Shown one piece after another: positions 34,052-46,290 of a stretch of DNA of 64,000 bases. The stretch spans positions 36,587,667-36,651,666 of the forward strand of contig OY282610.1 in NCBI GenBank assembly GCA_958298945.1. The letters run 5' to 3'. Under the pieces are notes generated by a model. It did not search any database. It saw only the letters and a program-made list of their open reading frames with translations, and was not told the DNA's origin. The stretch is from Atherix ibis (taxonomy: Eukaryota; Arthropoda; Insecta; Diptera; Athericidae). Position 1 is the stretch's first letter, and each line of letters begins with the position of its first letter. The position numbers and the translations under genes are program-made.

Positions 34052-36227
34052 TTACGAAGAGAATTCCTCATTAATTGGCACTGCCTTATCATTTGGTCGG
34101 TATTCTTCGTGCCGTTCAATATCTATTTTCGAATTTGCCATATGAGATATGACATTAGGATTAGTTGGGTTCGGTTGATTATTGCCGGTGTAAGCGGATG
34201 GAAATTTTTGTTGAGGTAGAATTTTGACCAAGTAGCTTCCGTCGGCTTCCTGACCTCCGACTGGTATAATTTTATATTTATTTGGAGATGGTATCGGATA
34301 ACCATTGGGATCTACTATCGCACCCATACTATTTCGATTGGTATCATATTCGTAGCGTTTAGGGCGAGTTGTAAGTAGTTTTTGCATGTAAGCCATGTAG
34401 TCAGTTCGTTGATCTTCCTCGGATGGTATTTTGCCGTAGTTGTTGGATTCGGCAAAGTCTTTACGAGAGAGCAGCACTTGCTGGAGGAAATCAGACAGAT
34501 AAGCATCAGTATTTCGCCGACTAATAGCCGCTGGCGTTTCGTGATTGTTTACGATATTTTTCTGAAGAGAATTGACATAGTTTTTGGCAGCCCAACTTTT
34601 GGCAATATCATAATTGTAATACGAATTGGGGTTGTTTAAAAGCTGACTCCTTCCTTGGGTAACTTGTTTGGCAGGTAGTACAGATGGAGCAGCAGCGGAT
34701 AAGTAGAGGCTATTCAAATCCAAGTATTGTGGAGTTGAAGCAGATGCTGGAATTTGAATTGTTGGAGATGAGCTTTCAACTGGAGATTGAGCTGATGCTG
34801 AATTCGATGCTGATGTTGAAGTTGGGATTGAAGCTGAGGATTGAGTTGCAGCGAAAATCGAAGCTGACATTGGAACTGAAGTTTGGGTTGCAGCTATTGG
34901 TAAAGTGGGAGTAGCCGTAGGTGCTGGAGCTTGCATTGTCAGTGGAGTTGCATCAATTGATGGAAGTGTTGACGCATGTGGAACCGAACTTGGTTCCGAC
35001 TGTGTTGCATGCAAGTTGCTGTACGGATTGTATGCAGCCATTTCAGGTGGTGCATTCGGATGGCATACAATTTGTTGCTGATTGCCATTAACGGGCACAG
35101 TGTAGCATGAGTATTGGCCCCTTTCATATTGTGGCAGTGCTATTTCCGGCATGTACTGCATTCCTTCGACATTGTAAGTACCTCCCTGATATTGGTTCAT
35201 ATTTTGATAGGCTGCATAATTTTTTGCGGACTGGTCTTTTGGACTTTCTTGATCAGCACTTCGTTTTTTAAGATTCGCTTTCAACAATACAGTGCCATGT
35301 CTGGTATTCGCAGAAGGATTTGTACGAATTTGTTTGGACAGATCACGTTTTCTTCTAGAATTGTTAATACTCTGTGATTTTGATGATTCATCATACCTAT
35401 AAAAATTGACAGGAACTCGGTACTCGGCTTTCTCATTGCCTGGCATTGGAGCGATTGCGGCAGCAACACCAGCTGATGTTGAGTATGCCTTATACGGATG
35501 CATTGGGCAAGGTTCCATCATCTCGGAGCCAGGTGGATACTTATCACAAGTACATTCAACTTTAGCCGGATGTGCTGATAGAAAAATTAAATATTAACAA
35601 AAACTTCATTCCGGTCTGTTAAATTTTTTGCCTAAATACCTGTTTGTTCCTCCTTTTTGACCTTTTCCATTTCAGACATTTTATCTTCAGTAGTTTTCAT
35701 TTCCACTTGAGTGATAATTGGATATTCAAATTCCATTTTGTAACTACCCTCCGTCATTATTGGCTTCTCTGTAACTTTCATCTTATAGTCATATGATTCT
35801 CTATAATGAGGAGTTTTCATTTAGAAATAAATATTAACAAATCAGTTAAGATGAATTTTCGTAAACTTTACTTTTGTTTTGGGATTTCAGCATCGATTTG
35901 AGGAACTACTATCCAATATTTGGTATCAGTCGACTTGAACTTTGCTGACTGAGCTTTATAGTCCACAGCACTTGGAATTTTAGCTGAAATAATAGCCGCT
36001 TCTACATTCTGACTAGGATCACAATCACATCCATCACCGTACAGAGCCTCAATAGGATGGCATACTCGAGCCTTTATAATTAAATAACAAAAAAATATTC
36101 AAGCAATTAATCCCATGTATGGTATTTTAATAAATAAATAATTTTATTTATTTTTATCTACCTCTGATCTTGATGTGTAATAAACGATCAGTGTTAGAAA
36201 TACGAACACGAACAAATTTCTGCCCAT
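34052..36227 (-). CDS. Gene B2: secreted protein with furin-type site, paralog of B1
   Basis: The model joins 36227-36162, 36071-35872, 35800-35640 and 35574-34052 (1950 nt, 649 aa) with intron phases 0, 2 and 1, exactly as in B1; the first exon is 66 nt in both. The signal peptide is MGRNLFVFVFLTLIVYYTSRSE. Exon 2 starts ARVCHPIEALYGDGCDCD. Exon 3 carries YDYKMKVTEKP, parallel to YDYQIEM of B1. Exon 4 adds a Cys-bearing segment absent from B1 (VECTCDKYPPGSEMMEPCPMHPYKAYS), the RRKR site (about residues 216-219) and GQYSCYTVPVNGNQQQIVC. A Ser/Thr/Pro/Ala-rich region and a C-terminus ending AVPINEEFSS follow. Probably secreted and proteolytically processed; the family is not recognised. Confidence 0.85.
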
Positions 36228-36311
36228 TTTTCACTATACAATAGACCAATTCGCACCAGAAAATAAACTATTGTAGAAAATTACAAATTTACCAACGCGT
36301 TCAACTTAGAT

Positions 36312-36348
36312 TGAATAGACATTCAGTCACTCTGTGTCTTTTTATATA
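36312..36348 (-). promoter_or_regulatory. Core promoter of gene B2
   Basis: On the minus strand TATATAAAAAG occupies 36348-36338. A weak initiator TTCAATC lies about 33-36 bp downstream, and the ATG is about 85 bp after that. Confidence 0.5.
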
Positions 36349-36349
36349 A

Positions 36350-36926
36350 TTTCATATTCTATTTAACTAGCTAGTATTTCTTTTTAACCAAGGCTATGTT
36401 TACGTACACCTTGCAGAATCTTAAATAAAATATATAATTTGGCCTTTTGCACTTGACTTGGTGTTCATTTCCTAATAAAATATAGTTGAGCTAGCAAAAA
36501 AAAAAAAAAATACATTTTGTTCTTATTTTATATGAATTCTGTATGCATACTCATAATTTCATGGTGAATAAATTTATTAGAACTTCAAGAAAATTCTATC
36601 ATATTTTATTGGTTATAAAAAATTTAAGGACTCGTTAATATTGTATTTAATAGAAAAAAATCTTATACAATAAATTCAATTAAATATGAATAAAATTGTT
36701 TATGGCAAATAAATATTTAATATTAAAAAAAAACTACACTCAATTCTGAGAGAATAATTTTCAATTGGCATAGTAGATTGCATACAAATAGGCGGTAGTA
36801 TATGTTCGTGATTGAAATGGCATTTTCTGATTTGCAGTTAATTGTAATGAAACTGAACTAACACTTTTCAATTTGCATAAATTTGGGCAATTTCTTTTTC
36901 TAAAATACTCTCTCGATTTATTTATA
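36350..36926. other. AT-rich intergenic
   Basis: Nothing is recognised between the B2 promoter and the mariner that follows. Confidence 0.5.
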
Positions 36927-38188
36927 AGGTGTAGTAAAAAAAAATCCATTATTTTTGCATTAAATTGAAGGTTTTATTTAGCATAGATACGATTTAGGTC
37001 AAATAAAATGATACGATTTAGGTCAAATATGTACCGTTTTGTTCGATAACTTGTTGCCATTTTGGAGGTAATTTCATAATGCCTCTCTCATAGAAACCCT
37101 CGTCCCTATTGGCAAAAAACTGGGACAGTCGATTTTCACAATCTGCTCTTGAGGCGAATTTTTCACCTTCAAAATCATTCGTCATAGACAGGAAGAGGTG
37201 GTAATCACTTGGTGCCAGGTCCGGACTATAAGGTGGATGCATAAGAACATCCCAACCAAGGTCCCGGAACTTCACTATCGATTGTCCTGATGGAACACAA
37301 TTCCTTTCCTATTGACCAAAGCTGGCCGCTTCTGGGCGATTTCTTCTTTCAGACGGTCCAATTGTTGACAGTATAGGTCCGAATTAAGAGTTCGACCGTA
37401 GGGGAGCAGCTCATAGTAGATGATTCCCTGCCAGTCCCACCAAACACACAGCAAAACCTTCCTGGCTGTCAACCCTGGCTTGACCACCGTTTGCGCCGGG
37501 TGACCGCGATTTGACCACGACCGTTGTCGCTTGACGTTGTCGTAAGTGACCCACTTATCATCACCAGTAACGATCCGCTTCAGAAATGGATCGATATTGT
37601 TGCGATTCAGCAGCGATTCGCAGATGGAAATTCGGTCCATGAGGTTTTTTTCCGATAACTCGTGTGGCACCCATACATCGAGCTTCTTTTTGTATCCAGC
37701 CTTATTTAAGTGGTTCCAAACGGTTTTTTGTGCAATGTTTAGCTCCTGGACAATCGAAACAGTGATTACGTGATGGTCGGACTCGACGATTTCCATTATT
37801 TTATCGATATTTTCGACAATTGGCTTTCCAGAGCGTGGTGCATCTTTGACATCAAAATTACCGGAACGGAATCGATGAAACCAAAATTGCTGTTACAGTA
37901 TCAGGACCATAAACACTATTCACATTTTCAGCTGCCTAGCTTTCGTTTTCGCCTTCATCGAAGAAAATCTGTAAAATATGGCGTATTTTCTCTTTGTTGG
38001 TGTTCATCTTTGACACGCTTAAAAAAAATACTGAGGCAAGTAATCACAAAACTGTATGAGAAGCTTTTTTAGTACGAAATTATCTTTCTAACGCCATCTA
38101 GTGTAACCCGATCGCACTTTTAAAACGGGAGATACAGACTCCTAAAGCCATCTATTGGCAAAATAATGGATTACTTTTTACTACACCG
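36927..38188 (-). mobile_element. Mariner (DD34D), near full length, inactivated
   Basis: The ends carry inverted repeats with GGTGTAGTAAAAA…TCCATTATTTT, giving 1.26 kb. On the minus strand the N-terminus reads TNKEKIRHILQIFFDEGE. A frame change near 37.85 kb leads to NFDVKDAPRSGKPIVENIDKI and then an open stretch (37796-37275) with IVTGDDKWVTYDN (first Asp) and GIVFHQDN (second Asp). Part of the ARPHTSL motif is then deleted and a stop intervenes. The C-terminal frame (37275-37018) has PPYSPDLAPSDYHLF (third Asp) and FYERGIMKLPPKWQQVIEQNG. The triad is present but spread over three frames. The outermost base and TA duplication are ambiguous by a base. Confidence 0.85.
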
Positions 38189-38265
38189 TTATTATCAATC
38201 CTTTTAATTATTTGGTATTAGAAAAAGGGTTATCAATCCTTTTAATTATTTGGTATTTGAAAAAG
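38186..38265. repeat. Short tandem duplication beside the mariner
   Basis: The run TTATCAATCCTTTTAATTAT plus TTGGTATT and GAAAAAG is present twice in a row (unit about 38-40 bp) immediately outside the mariner right end. Confidence 0.8.
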
Positions 38266-38269
38266 TAAA

Positions 38270-38825
38270 GAGAAAAGAACAAAACTGAATAAACTTCAAA
38301 AAGAAATACAAGAAAAAATCTCAAAATACACAATACAGATCGCTTTAGAAACTACACTTCATTATCACTTACGAAAAATGGAAATCTATGGACTGCTACA
38401 AAAGAAATGTTATCTTATAAAAAAAAAACCACGCACGCTTTACGAAAAACTCAGGGAATCTGCGACCAACATAAAGTAGACATATTTTCTGAAAACTTTG
38501 CACAAACATTTACTCCACATGAGGACTTATTCTCCGTATTTAAATCAAAACAAAACTATCCAATCCCTTAGCAATGAGTCTTCCCCCAACAGCAATCACT
38601 CCTTCCGAAGTTGCCAATTTAATCAAGCTTCTTCCCAAAAACAAAGCTCCTGGCTATGATCTTATCACCTTTAATATACTCCAACAACTTTCATGCTACA
38701 CTACACCATCCTTAGAACAATATATTTCCAAACCCTCTGGAAAATTTCTATTATAATAAATTATCACTAAACCTAATAAACCAACAAATAGCTCTACTTC
38801 CTACAGACCATAAAGTCTCCTTCCA
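38270..38825 (+). mobile_element. Jockey-like LINE fragment (ORF2 linker and start of RT)
   Basis: The frames read VDIFSENFAQTFTPHEDLFSVF, then (38574 on) ITPSEVANLIKLLPKNKAPGYDLITFNILQQL, then WKISIII…TKPNKPTN…SYRP. These are the linker and first reverse transcriptase blocks of Jockey-clade elements. It is truncated on the right by mariner copy 3. Confidence 0.8.
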
Positions 38826-39405
38826 ATCCTTTCCGGGAATACAGTGGCTGCGGCATTATTAGTGTGTTATTTTTGGGCTAAAATTCGCGGACAAGCAACG
38901 ATGCGTGAGCAGGGCGTTATCATGATGCAAAAGCCAATTTTTGTTCTTCCACAAATTTGGGCGTTTCTGGCGGATTGCTTCGCGTAATTTGCGCATAACT
39001 TGCAGGTAATATTCCTTATTGACCGTTATACCTTGTGGCAATAACTTATGATGCAGCACGCTCTTGCAATTGAAGAAAACTGTAAGCAAAACCTTCACAT
39101 TCGACCGAACTTGTCGCGCTTTTTTCGGTATTGGCTCGTGTGGCAGCTTCCATTGAGTTGATTGAGCTTTGATTTATATATCATAACCGTAAATCCATGT
39201 TTCGTCACCCATGATGAGAGTCCAACAGCTCCTTAGCAATGTTAATGCAATGCTGTTTTTGGTCGAAATTGACCAAATATCGAAGACGAGCCAAAACACG
39301 TGCAAGCAAAGCAGCTGTCAAAAATTAACTGAACATTCAAAATGGCCGAACTTGTCCAATATAACGCCACAAAAAATCGAAAACTGAATATATGTAACCC
39401 GCGGA
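38826..39405 (-). mobile_element. Mariner copy 3, truncated, no TIRs left
   Basis: The same family as copies 1 and 2. On the minus strand it reads LIMGDETWIYGYD (first Asp), KVLLTVFFNCKSVLHHKLLPQG, and LLHHDNA (second Asp, then a frameshift in the APAH motif). It ends before the third Asp. Both terminal repeats are lost. Confidence 0.85.
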
Positions 39406-40228
39406 CATATATTATTCTATCGAATAATATTAATACAGAAAACATAAAACAAGGACCACAAAACAAGGACCCAAAAAATTCAATAAATATTTGACCAAAT
39501 CTTTTTTTTATATTTTTAATTTATTTTTTAATTTTTATTATTATTAACCATAATTATCAGGTTTTTATTTTTAATATAACAACTGTTCTATTGATAAAAC
39601 ACAAAAAAATTATGATATTTTATTAAATTGTGTTGTTGTTGTTGTTGTTGTTTCATTATTTTTTGTTTGTTGTTATTGTTGATTTTCGATACACTTCATT
39701 TTATTTAATTTCGTATTTTATTTATCTATTTTTGTACACATGATACGAGTAATTATTATACAATAGTAATGTTTTAATTAAATCATTAATAAATAAATTG
39801 AATAAAATAATTATATAAAAATAAAATACTTATTACTAACAATAATGTTTGGACAAGAAAAAAATGAATAAATTCATAGATTGTGGTTAGGTTTTTAATA
39901 AGGCTCACAACCAATAACATTGTGAGCCTGAAATGTATGCAAATACAATAAGTCGAAATTTTCATTTTATTTTTTTTTTAAATATTTATTTTATAAAATT
40001 TTTACTACATTATATTTTTTTTTATTTCTCTTCAATTAGTTTTAGTTTGGTTTTATATTCTATATAATATATGCATTAGTTTCCGGTTTGAATTATTTTT
40101 TAAACTCTATGAAAATAACATGTTTTGTAATAATTAATAATAGACGGTTTTGAAATGTTTCACATTGAAATATGATATTTTCTCTTTACTTTTTAAAAAT
40201 GTTTTTTTTTTTTTGTTTGATGGAAATT
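39406..40228. other. AT-rich downstream DNA of the SV2-like gene
   Basis: No gene is seen. A GTT microsatellite lies near 39632-39655 and a TACGAGTA octamer at 39744. The right end should be the 3' UTR of the transporter gene. Confidence 0.5.
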
Positions 40229-43200
40229 TCAACTGAGGGCTGTACGTGTTGTATTTGGTAATAGAAGGCACATAAGGCCACCACCAATCAAAAGTGCTGC
40301 AACAATAAATGTTGGCGCTGGACAGTATGTGTCAAGTAGGGTTGCAATTACAACATTGCCAATTATTCCTCCAAGACGTGCTGCCACCATTGATATCGCA
40401 ACGCCAGTCGCTCTATAATCAGAATAAAAAAAAAATTGAATTGGAAAATATTTTGATATAATTTTTTGTTTAAATTATAATACAATATATAAATTTATTT
40501 ACCTAAGATTTGTTGGGAAAACTTCTGTGATTAGGCAATCGAGAGCGGCATTTCCGCATGATATGACACCGCTAAAGATAGCCGAAACGATTAAATTATG
40601 AAGTTTATTAAAGACGAAATACATTCCGGCAGAACAGAGTCCAGCTGATATTGTGCTAAAGATTAAGAAGAACTTTCTTCCTAAACGGTCCATACCCAGA
40701 ACGGCGATTATATTAGCCGGTAAAGCAGCTGCCAACGATATTAAAGATTCCATAAATACTGCACTTGGAATAGTTGATGAGCAGGTCCCTTCTGAATGGG
40801 AACCATACTTAACAACATATTCGGTTACTTCACAAACTCCAGCTTCAGTATTTGGATGTGAACGGCTGTATTCATCGAAACGATTAAACAATTCGGGGAA
40901 CCACATCATCAAACCATAATAGCCAATATGAAATGTGAAATTGAGAGTGATTGAAATGATTGTAAACTTTAATATTGGTGACTGGAATAGTTGTTTGCTA
41001 TTTTCTGCAATGCCGGAAAGCATTCTTGAATATTTCCCCTTTAATGGTTTTGTATTTTCAGCCAATTCCTGTTTCAGTTTCTCATCGATGAGCACCTCTT
41101 TAACAGGATAAAGTTCGCTGGCTTTTCCAGTATTTGTTACGAAAATTCCACGAAATATTGCCAATGCCTTATCCTGTTTACCTTGTGCAAGTAGAAATTT
41201 TGGCGATTCTGGTAAATAGAATAGTAGCATTGCTACCAAAAACGATGGCAATGAACAGACCACCAAAAATATACGCCATGAATTATACACAAAATATGGT
41301 GTCCAAATACCAATACCAGTCGGTATAATTAACCATGCTAATCCGGCTACAAATAAATTACCAAATGTCCAAAATGCAGCCATAAAACTTAACATTGAAC
41401 CACGTTTCGATTTTGGTTGAAATTCAGCAAAATATGACCATATAACTGGGCCACTACCACCCAATCTGTAAATAAAAAATAACGAACAAAAAATATAATA
41501 AATATTAAAATCGCACACCCTTTTTTTTTTTTTAATTAGAAAAAAAAGTATTTATTGTAAATATTGAAAAATCGAAAGTATTTATTTTCGAATAGGAAAA
41601 GAAAATTTTTTTTTATGTTTGAAAAAAAAGAAGTGAAAATAAATTGTTATTATTCCATTTAAAAATATTATAAAAATATTCACAATCATAAATAATCATC
41701 AAATTTGACACAAAATTTTCATTCATGATCATTATCTGCAACAAGTATTGTTATTATTATTATTTTTTTTTTTTGGTATTCAAATTATTTTTACTATCAA
41801 TTAGCAACAATGTGTTATCTACCATCTGATAAAAATAACGACAAACAAATTTCTCATTTGCCAATATAAATAAATATTAAACTACTTATACGTATTTTTT
41901 TTTTGTCCAAACTTCTTTTTACTATTCAGAAGAAAAAAAAACATTTTTTTTATCACTTCAACACGGTAAGAAATTCATAAAAGAAAATCAACAAAAATCG
42001 TTAAAAATCTCACTACACATTCGAACATGTAGAATAAAAATAAGAAGGAGAAATGGAAGATCAAATTTATGTAAATAGGCTAAAAGCGATATTTTTTTTA
42101 AAAATATTTTTAAAAAAAAAAGATTTATTAAAGGTCATGCAAAAAAAAAATTCAATTCTATTAAAATGCGAAACATAAACTACTTAGTGAGGTTATGACT
42201 CAGTAAATGACAGTTTATATCAAACAATGTGAGGTTATGCCTCATTCAGGGAATGTTTATATAAAAAAAAAGTCAGACACTGTTAATGTCAAAAAAAATA
42301 GTTAGGTTATGGTTCACTCGGCCACAGTTAAATCAGATTAATTAATTTAAAAATATTTTTGAATAGTAATTATATTTAAAAAAAATTTTTTAATTTAATC
42401 GTTTTATATTGTGCGTTAAGCTTTTTAATGCTCAAAGTGTGCCAAATTTATTTTATTTTATAAGATTTCGAAAAAAGAAAAAAAATGCAATCAAATCAAT
42501 TGAACTGATTTAAAAGAATAAATTTTCAAATTAAATAAACCCGATTTGTCCACTTTTTATAATGTTAAAATACGAATAAATACTAACAACAACAAAATAA
42601 ATTTAATATTTAAAAAAAAAAAATTTATTACAAAAATTTTTGTACTTACGCAGCACCATTTAGAAAACGGAAAAGCATGAAGAATTCATAGTTTTGTGAA
42701 AATGACGATGCCACTATGCACATAGCGTTCATAAACGAGATGACAATTAGCACTTTTCGCCTGCCAAGCGAATCAGCGATGCTACCCCAAAAATAGGCAC
42801 CAACCATCATTCCAATGAATATAATGGAGTTAAGCCATCCTTTTGTGTGGGTGTTCAAGTTTAGATCACACTGAGCCGATGGAAGGATGAACGACATCGA
42901 GATGACGTCCATCTCTTCACTAGTGCTAACTAGACCGCATATTGCCAATAGAAGATAATGGAACCGGCCATATCCAGCCAGTTCAATGGCCTCCTCAAAG
43001 TCCGCTTTGACATGATGGCCCTTTTCTAGATCATATTTTGGCAGCAAATCATTTGGCTGATTATTTGGTTGCTGTCCATCAGTGGTTAACGTTTCATCAG
43101 TTAGTGTCTGATTGTTGGGTTCGTTTGATTTCGAATCAATATTTTTGCCATCGGCAAAAACTGGCGGCTGCGTGAGGGCCCAAAGTTGTGTATTCTTCAA

Positions 43201-43398
43201 TTCAATTTCTTTGGCTTTGATGCCGTTCTTTTGTCTGTCCTTTACATTACAATCTAAATCAAAACAATTTAAAATTTATTAAAAAAACAAAAAAACCAAT
43301 TTCATTTACTTTTTTTGTATTTTGTACATTCAAATTTAATTTAATAAAAGAAACAACTTACTTTCTTGATTTTTAGGGTCAGTATCACCTTCTACCAT
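40229..43398 (-). CDS. SV2-like major facilitator transporter (isoform from proximal first exon)
   Basis: The model joins 43398-43362, 43253-42650, 41465-40503 and 40412-40229 (1788 nt, 595 aa). Each junction is GT-AG and the phases agree (1, 2, 2). SV2/SVOP proteins are 12-helix major facilitators of synaptic and other vesicles. Seen here are a hydrophilic N-terminus of about 95 residues and GRFHYLLLAICGLVS entering helix 1. CDLNLNTHTKGWLNSIIFIGMM follows, then the MFS signature WGSIADSLGRRKVLI between helices 2 and 3. Next come FRFLNGAALGGSGPVIWSYFAEF, PESPKFLLAQGK after helix 6, a short Cys-containing loop, GMDRLGRKFFLIF, and EVFPTNLRATGVAISMVAARLGG late in the protein. Length is slightly below vertebrate SV2. 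It resembles insect SV2-like transporters; substrate unknown. Intron 2 (42649-41466) is AT-rich. Confidence 0.9.
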
Positions 43399-43928
43399 TC
43401 TATGTACACGATAATTTCGATCGTTTTCCTCCCTTTTAACACAAAATCTATAAAAATTTCGTATAGTTTTTACTGGAATAATAATTTCAACTCCAATTAT
43501 TTATTTCAAATAGAATCCTTAGACCGTTTATATAAGATTAGATGATTCGAATTTAAATAAAATGAACTGGGTTTTTTTTATTTGAACTTTGGAAATTTTA
43601 TATTAAGTCAAATCTGTAAAAATAAAAAAAATAATTGTTAATATTTTGTTATTTCTACAAAAAAAAAAAAACTCTACACTAATTTATATTGAATAAATTA
43701 TAAAATTCGGTAAATTTTTTGTACAACAAAAATTTTGTTTTTATGAAATAGAAAAAAAAATCAAATTAAATGCAAAATGATCCCTTTTTTTTGGTAACAG
43801 TAATTTTAATTAAAAAAAAAACCTCTTCCAAGTCATTTTTGCATGTATTCGTATATAATAAAAAATTTCATTTTTTTTTAATAATAATTTTTTTTTTTTA
43901 AATTCTAATGCTTATGTTCATATATAAA

Positions 43929-44948
43929 AGCAGTCTGATAAGTCAGTGATAAATGAAATAAAAAAATATCTTTATTTTTCAATATAATATCTGTTTGGCT
44001 CTACAAATTTTACCCAAAGATATTTCAACTTCTTTATACCAGCCGTGTACTAGGATTGGTCAAACTCTGCAAAATAGGCCTTAGTTTCAGCTATAAATTC
44101 CAGAATCTGACGCACATTTCTTTCCACCAAGCCATTTTTTCATATTTCGAAATAGGAAAATATTGCAAAGATCAAAATTTTTTTCTTTGGCAAATGCGGT
44201 CGTTTTGTTTTGATTTTCTTATTCAACTGGTTAAATAATGCCGTATAATACTTTTTTCAAGATATTCGATGCAGATTATACCATATACATCCCAAAAGAC
44301 AGTAACCGGAACCTTTCCTGCCGATGGAAATGTTTTTGCCTTCTTTAATGCACGTTTAGAACTAGAAGTTCATTGTTTTGACTGCTCTTTGGTTTCTGAT
44401 ATATGAAAGTTAATCTATGTTTAATTAACATTTATGAATCGATGCAAAAATTTATTTCAAAAATGTCCAAACACTCCTTTTAGATGGTAAACAAAAACGT
44501 TCTTGTTTAGGTGCGGTACCTACCTTGCCGAAATATTTCTCAAACCCGAAATTTAATTTAAAATTAACTTGACTGTTTTTTTAAAAGATTTCATGAATTT
44601 GATTGACTATTAATTAGACGTCCTCCACGTCCTGTACGATCACAACAAAATTCAGTGAACAATTTCTTAATCATTCCGTACAATGGTGAGTAGACCTCAT
44701 AAAACTTTTCAAACATGGTATCGGTTTCATATTATTTTTTTTTCCTCAAAAAATAGCATTTTATTAATACACAAAGTTCCAGTTTTTCCCATATTAATAA
44801 AGGTCAATCAAAACTGAACTAATAAATAAATTTTAATAAAATTAATGTTGTATGACGTTCTTTGAAGAATGACAAACGGCAAAAAAAAATATCGTTTTGC
44901 TAATACCAGTAACATTTCTTGCATTTATCACTGACTTATCAGACTGCT
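43929..44948 (-). mobile_element. Mariner relic with 27-bp TIRs in the SV2-like 5' intron
   Basis: The ends AGCAGTCTGATAAGTCAGTG… at 43929 and its complement ending at 44948 match over 27 bp. Between them, on the minus strand, decayed frames resemble a mariner C-terminus (NMKKWLGGKK, then AKAYFAEFDQS-like and GIKKLKYLWVKFVE). The CTGATAAGTC motif recalls irritans-type mariner ends. No TA duplication is evident. It sits between the two first exons, so it lies inside the intron of the distal-start transcript. Confidence 0.7.
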
Positions 44949-45483
44949 CTCGAATTGCGTATTTCTCATTACAGCATATAATATTTCTATCTATTGATTT
45001 TTTTTTAGATTTTTCCCTTCAGCCACCAATTTTGTGAAAATTTATATCAAGTTTCTTTTGAAGAAAAAAAACCTTTTTTTTTGCTCAGTTTAGTATTTGC
45101 TTTTTTATATTCAAGATAGGCCCAATTTACGAAGACAGACAAAATTCTTATAACAACAAATAAAATTTGCATGTAAATAAGAAAATCCATCAGAACAAAA
45201 AAATAAAGCGATTCGAATAGTTGAAGTTCTTGTCTCTAAGTCCATGCGGGTTAAGTATTACGTTTTTGCCATCAAAGTATATCAATAACCACAATAGTCC
45301 CTAACCTCTGTAATAGAAGCAATTTTTTTTTTTGTTATGAAATAAGATATACTCGTATATAATATGCTTGTAAGTGTACTTTGTTTTATTTTCCATCATT
45401 AATACAGGTAATAAAATTGTAATATAATTAAATGTTCGCATTCTCTATTCGTATCTATTGTAAAATATATTATATGTAATTAC

Positions 45484-45508
45484 CGTGAGATTTTTCACCT
45501 TCAACCAT
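45484..45508 (-). CDS. Alternative distal first coding exon of the SV2-like gene
   Basis: On the minus strand ATG at 45508 opens MVEGEKSH followed by G and the donor GTAATT. The exon ends in phase 1, so it splices in frame to the exon at 43253, giving a 591-aa isoform. The proximal first exon encodes the similar MVEGDTDPKNQE with the same phase. The shared MVEG start and equal phase argue for two promoters made by exon duplication. Confidence 0.65.
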
Positions 45509-45509
45509 T

Positions 45510-45845
45510 TTAATTAAAATACAATAAATTCACCTTATTAAATACGAATACAATTGATTATTTAATCGAATTCACATTATTGATTCGAATAAAATGAACA
45601 ATTTTTTTACTTCATTTTAATTAAAATTAACACGTGTTAATATTATACTAAAAATTTATGTTTATAGCTTTTTACATGTATTTTTTTTTATTATAAAAAG
45701 TATTATATATTTAAATATAAGGTTAGATCATAATGACATTTTTATAAAAGGTTTTGTAAAAATTTTTTTTTTAATTAAAAATTCCGGTTTTTTTTGTTAA
45801 AATTCCCTTTGTAAACAAATAAAAATGTCCTTGATTTTTAATTTA
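45510..45845. other. AT-rich DNA upstream of the distal first exon
   Basis: This should hold the 5' UTR or promoter of the distal SV2-like transcript. No clear TATA/initiator pair stands out. Confidence 0.35.
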
Positions 45846-45849
45846 CTCA

Positions 45850-46290
45850 TTCGAGCTTTCGTCGGTTGAGGGGATCTTTTTCTCGATCATTCTCAAAAAT
45901 CAATAATTTATCATCAGCGATCACATGAGTGAAGAAATCGGAGACTTGATCAATTATGGCAAGAAGATTCTTCCGATTATCTTTCTATTTACACGTGAGA
46001 TTTTTTGGCGCCATCTCTCTCATGTCCTAATCTTGACTCTAAATCTAATGCGATTTTAACCTCCTTCTCATAAGGTTCTACATTAATCGACAATCTGACC
46101 TCATAAGAGCGTTCAATCATTTTTCATTTTCATCAGTTTTCGCCCTGCCTAATCGGGGTTCGTTTTCTACTGTTTCTCGGCCTTCCAAAAAATTTCTATG
46201 CCACCAAAAAACTTGTCCCCCAATTTTGGGTTTTGTTGCTCCAATTTTGGGTGTTCTACTTTTCAAAACGATATACAAAAAAATTGGTAA
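45850..46290 (-). mobile_element. Mariner relic of the second family
   Basis: On the minus strand the frames read NFLEGRETVENEPRLGRAKTDENEK, MAPKNLTCK, KDNRKNLLAIIDQVSDFFTHVIADDKLLIFENDREK. These correspond to the linker and the first-Asp block (normally GDETW, here ADDKL). The catalytic C-terminus is absent. Confidence 0.65.
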
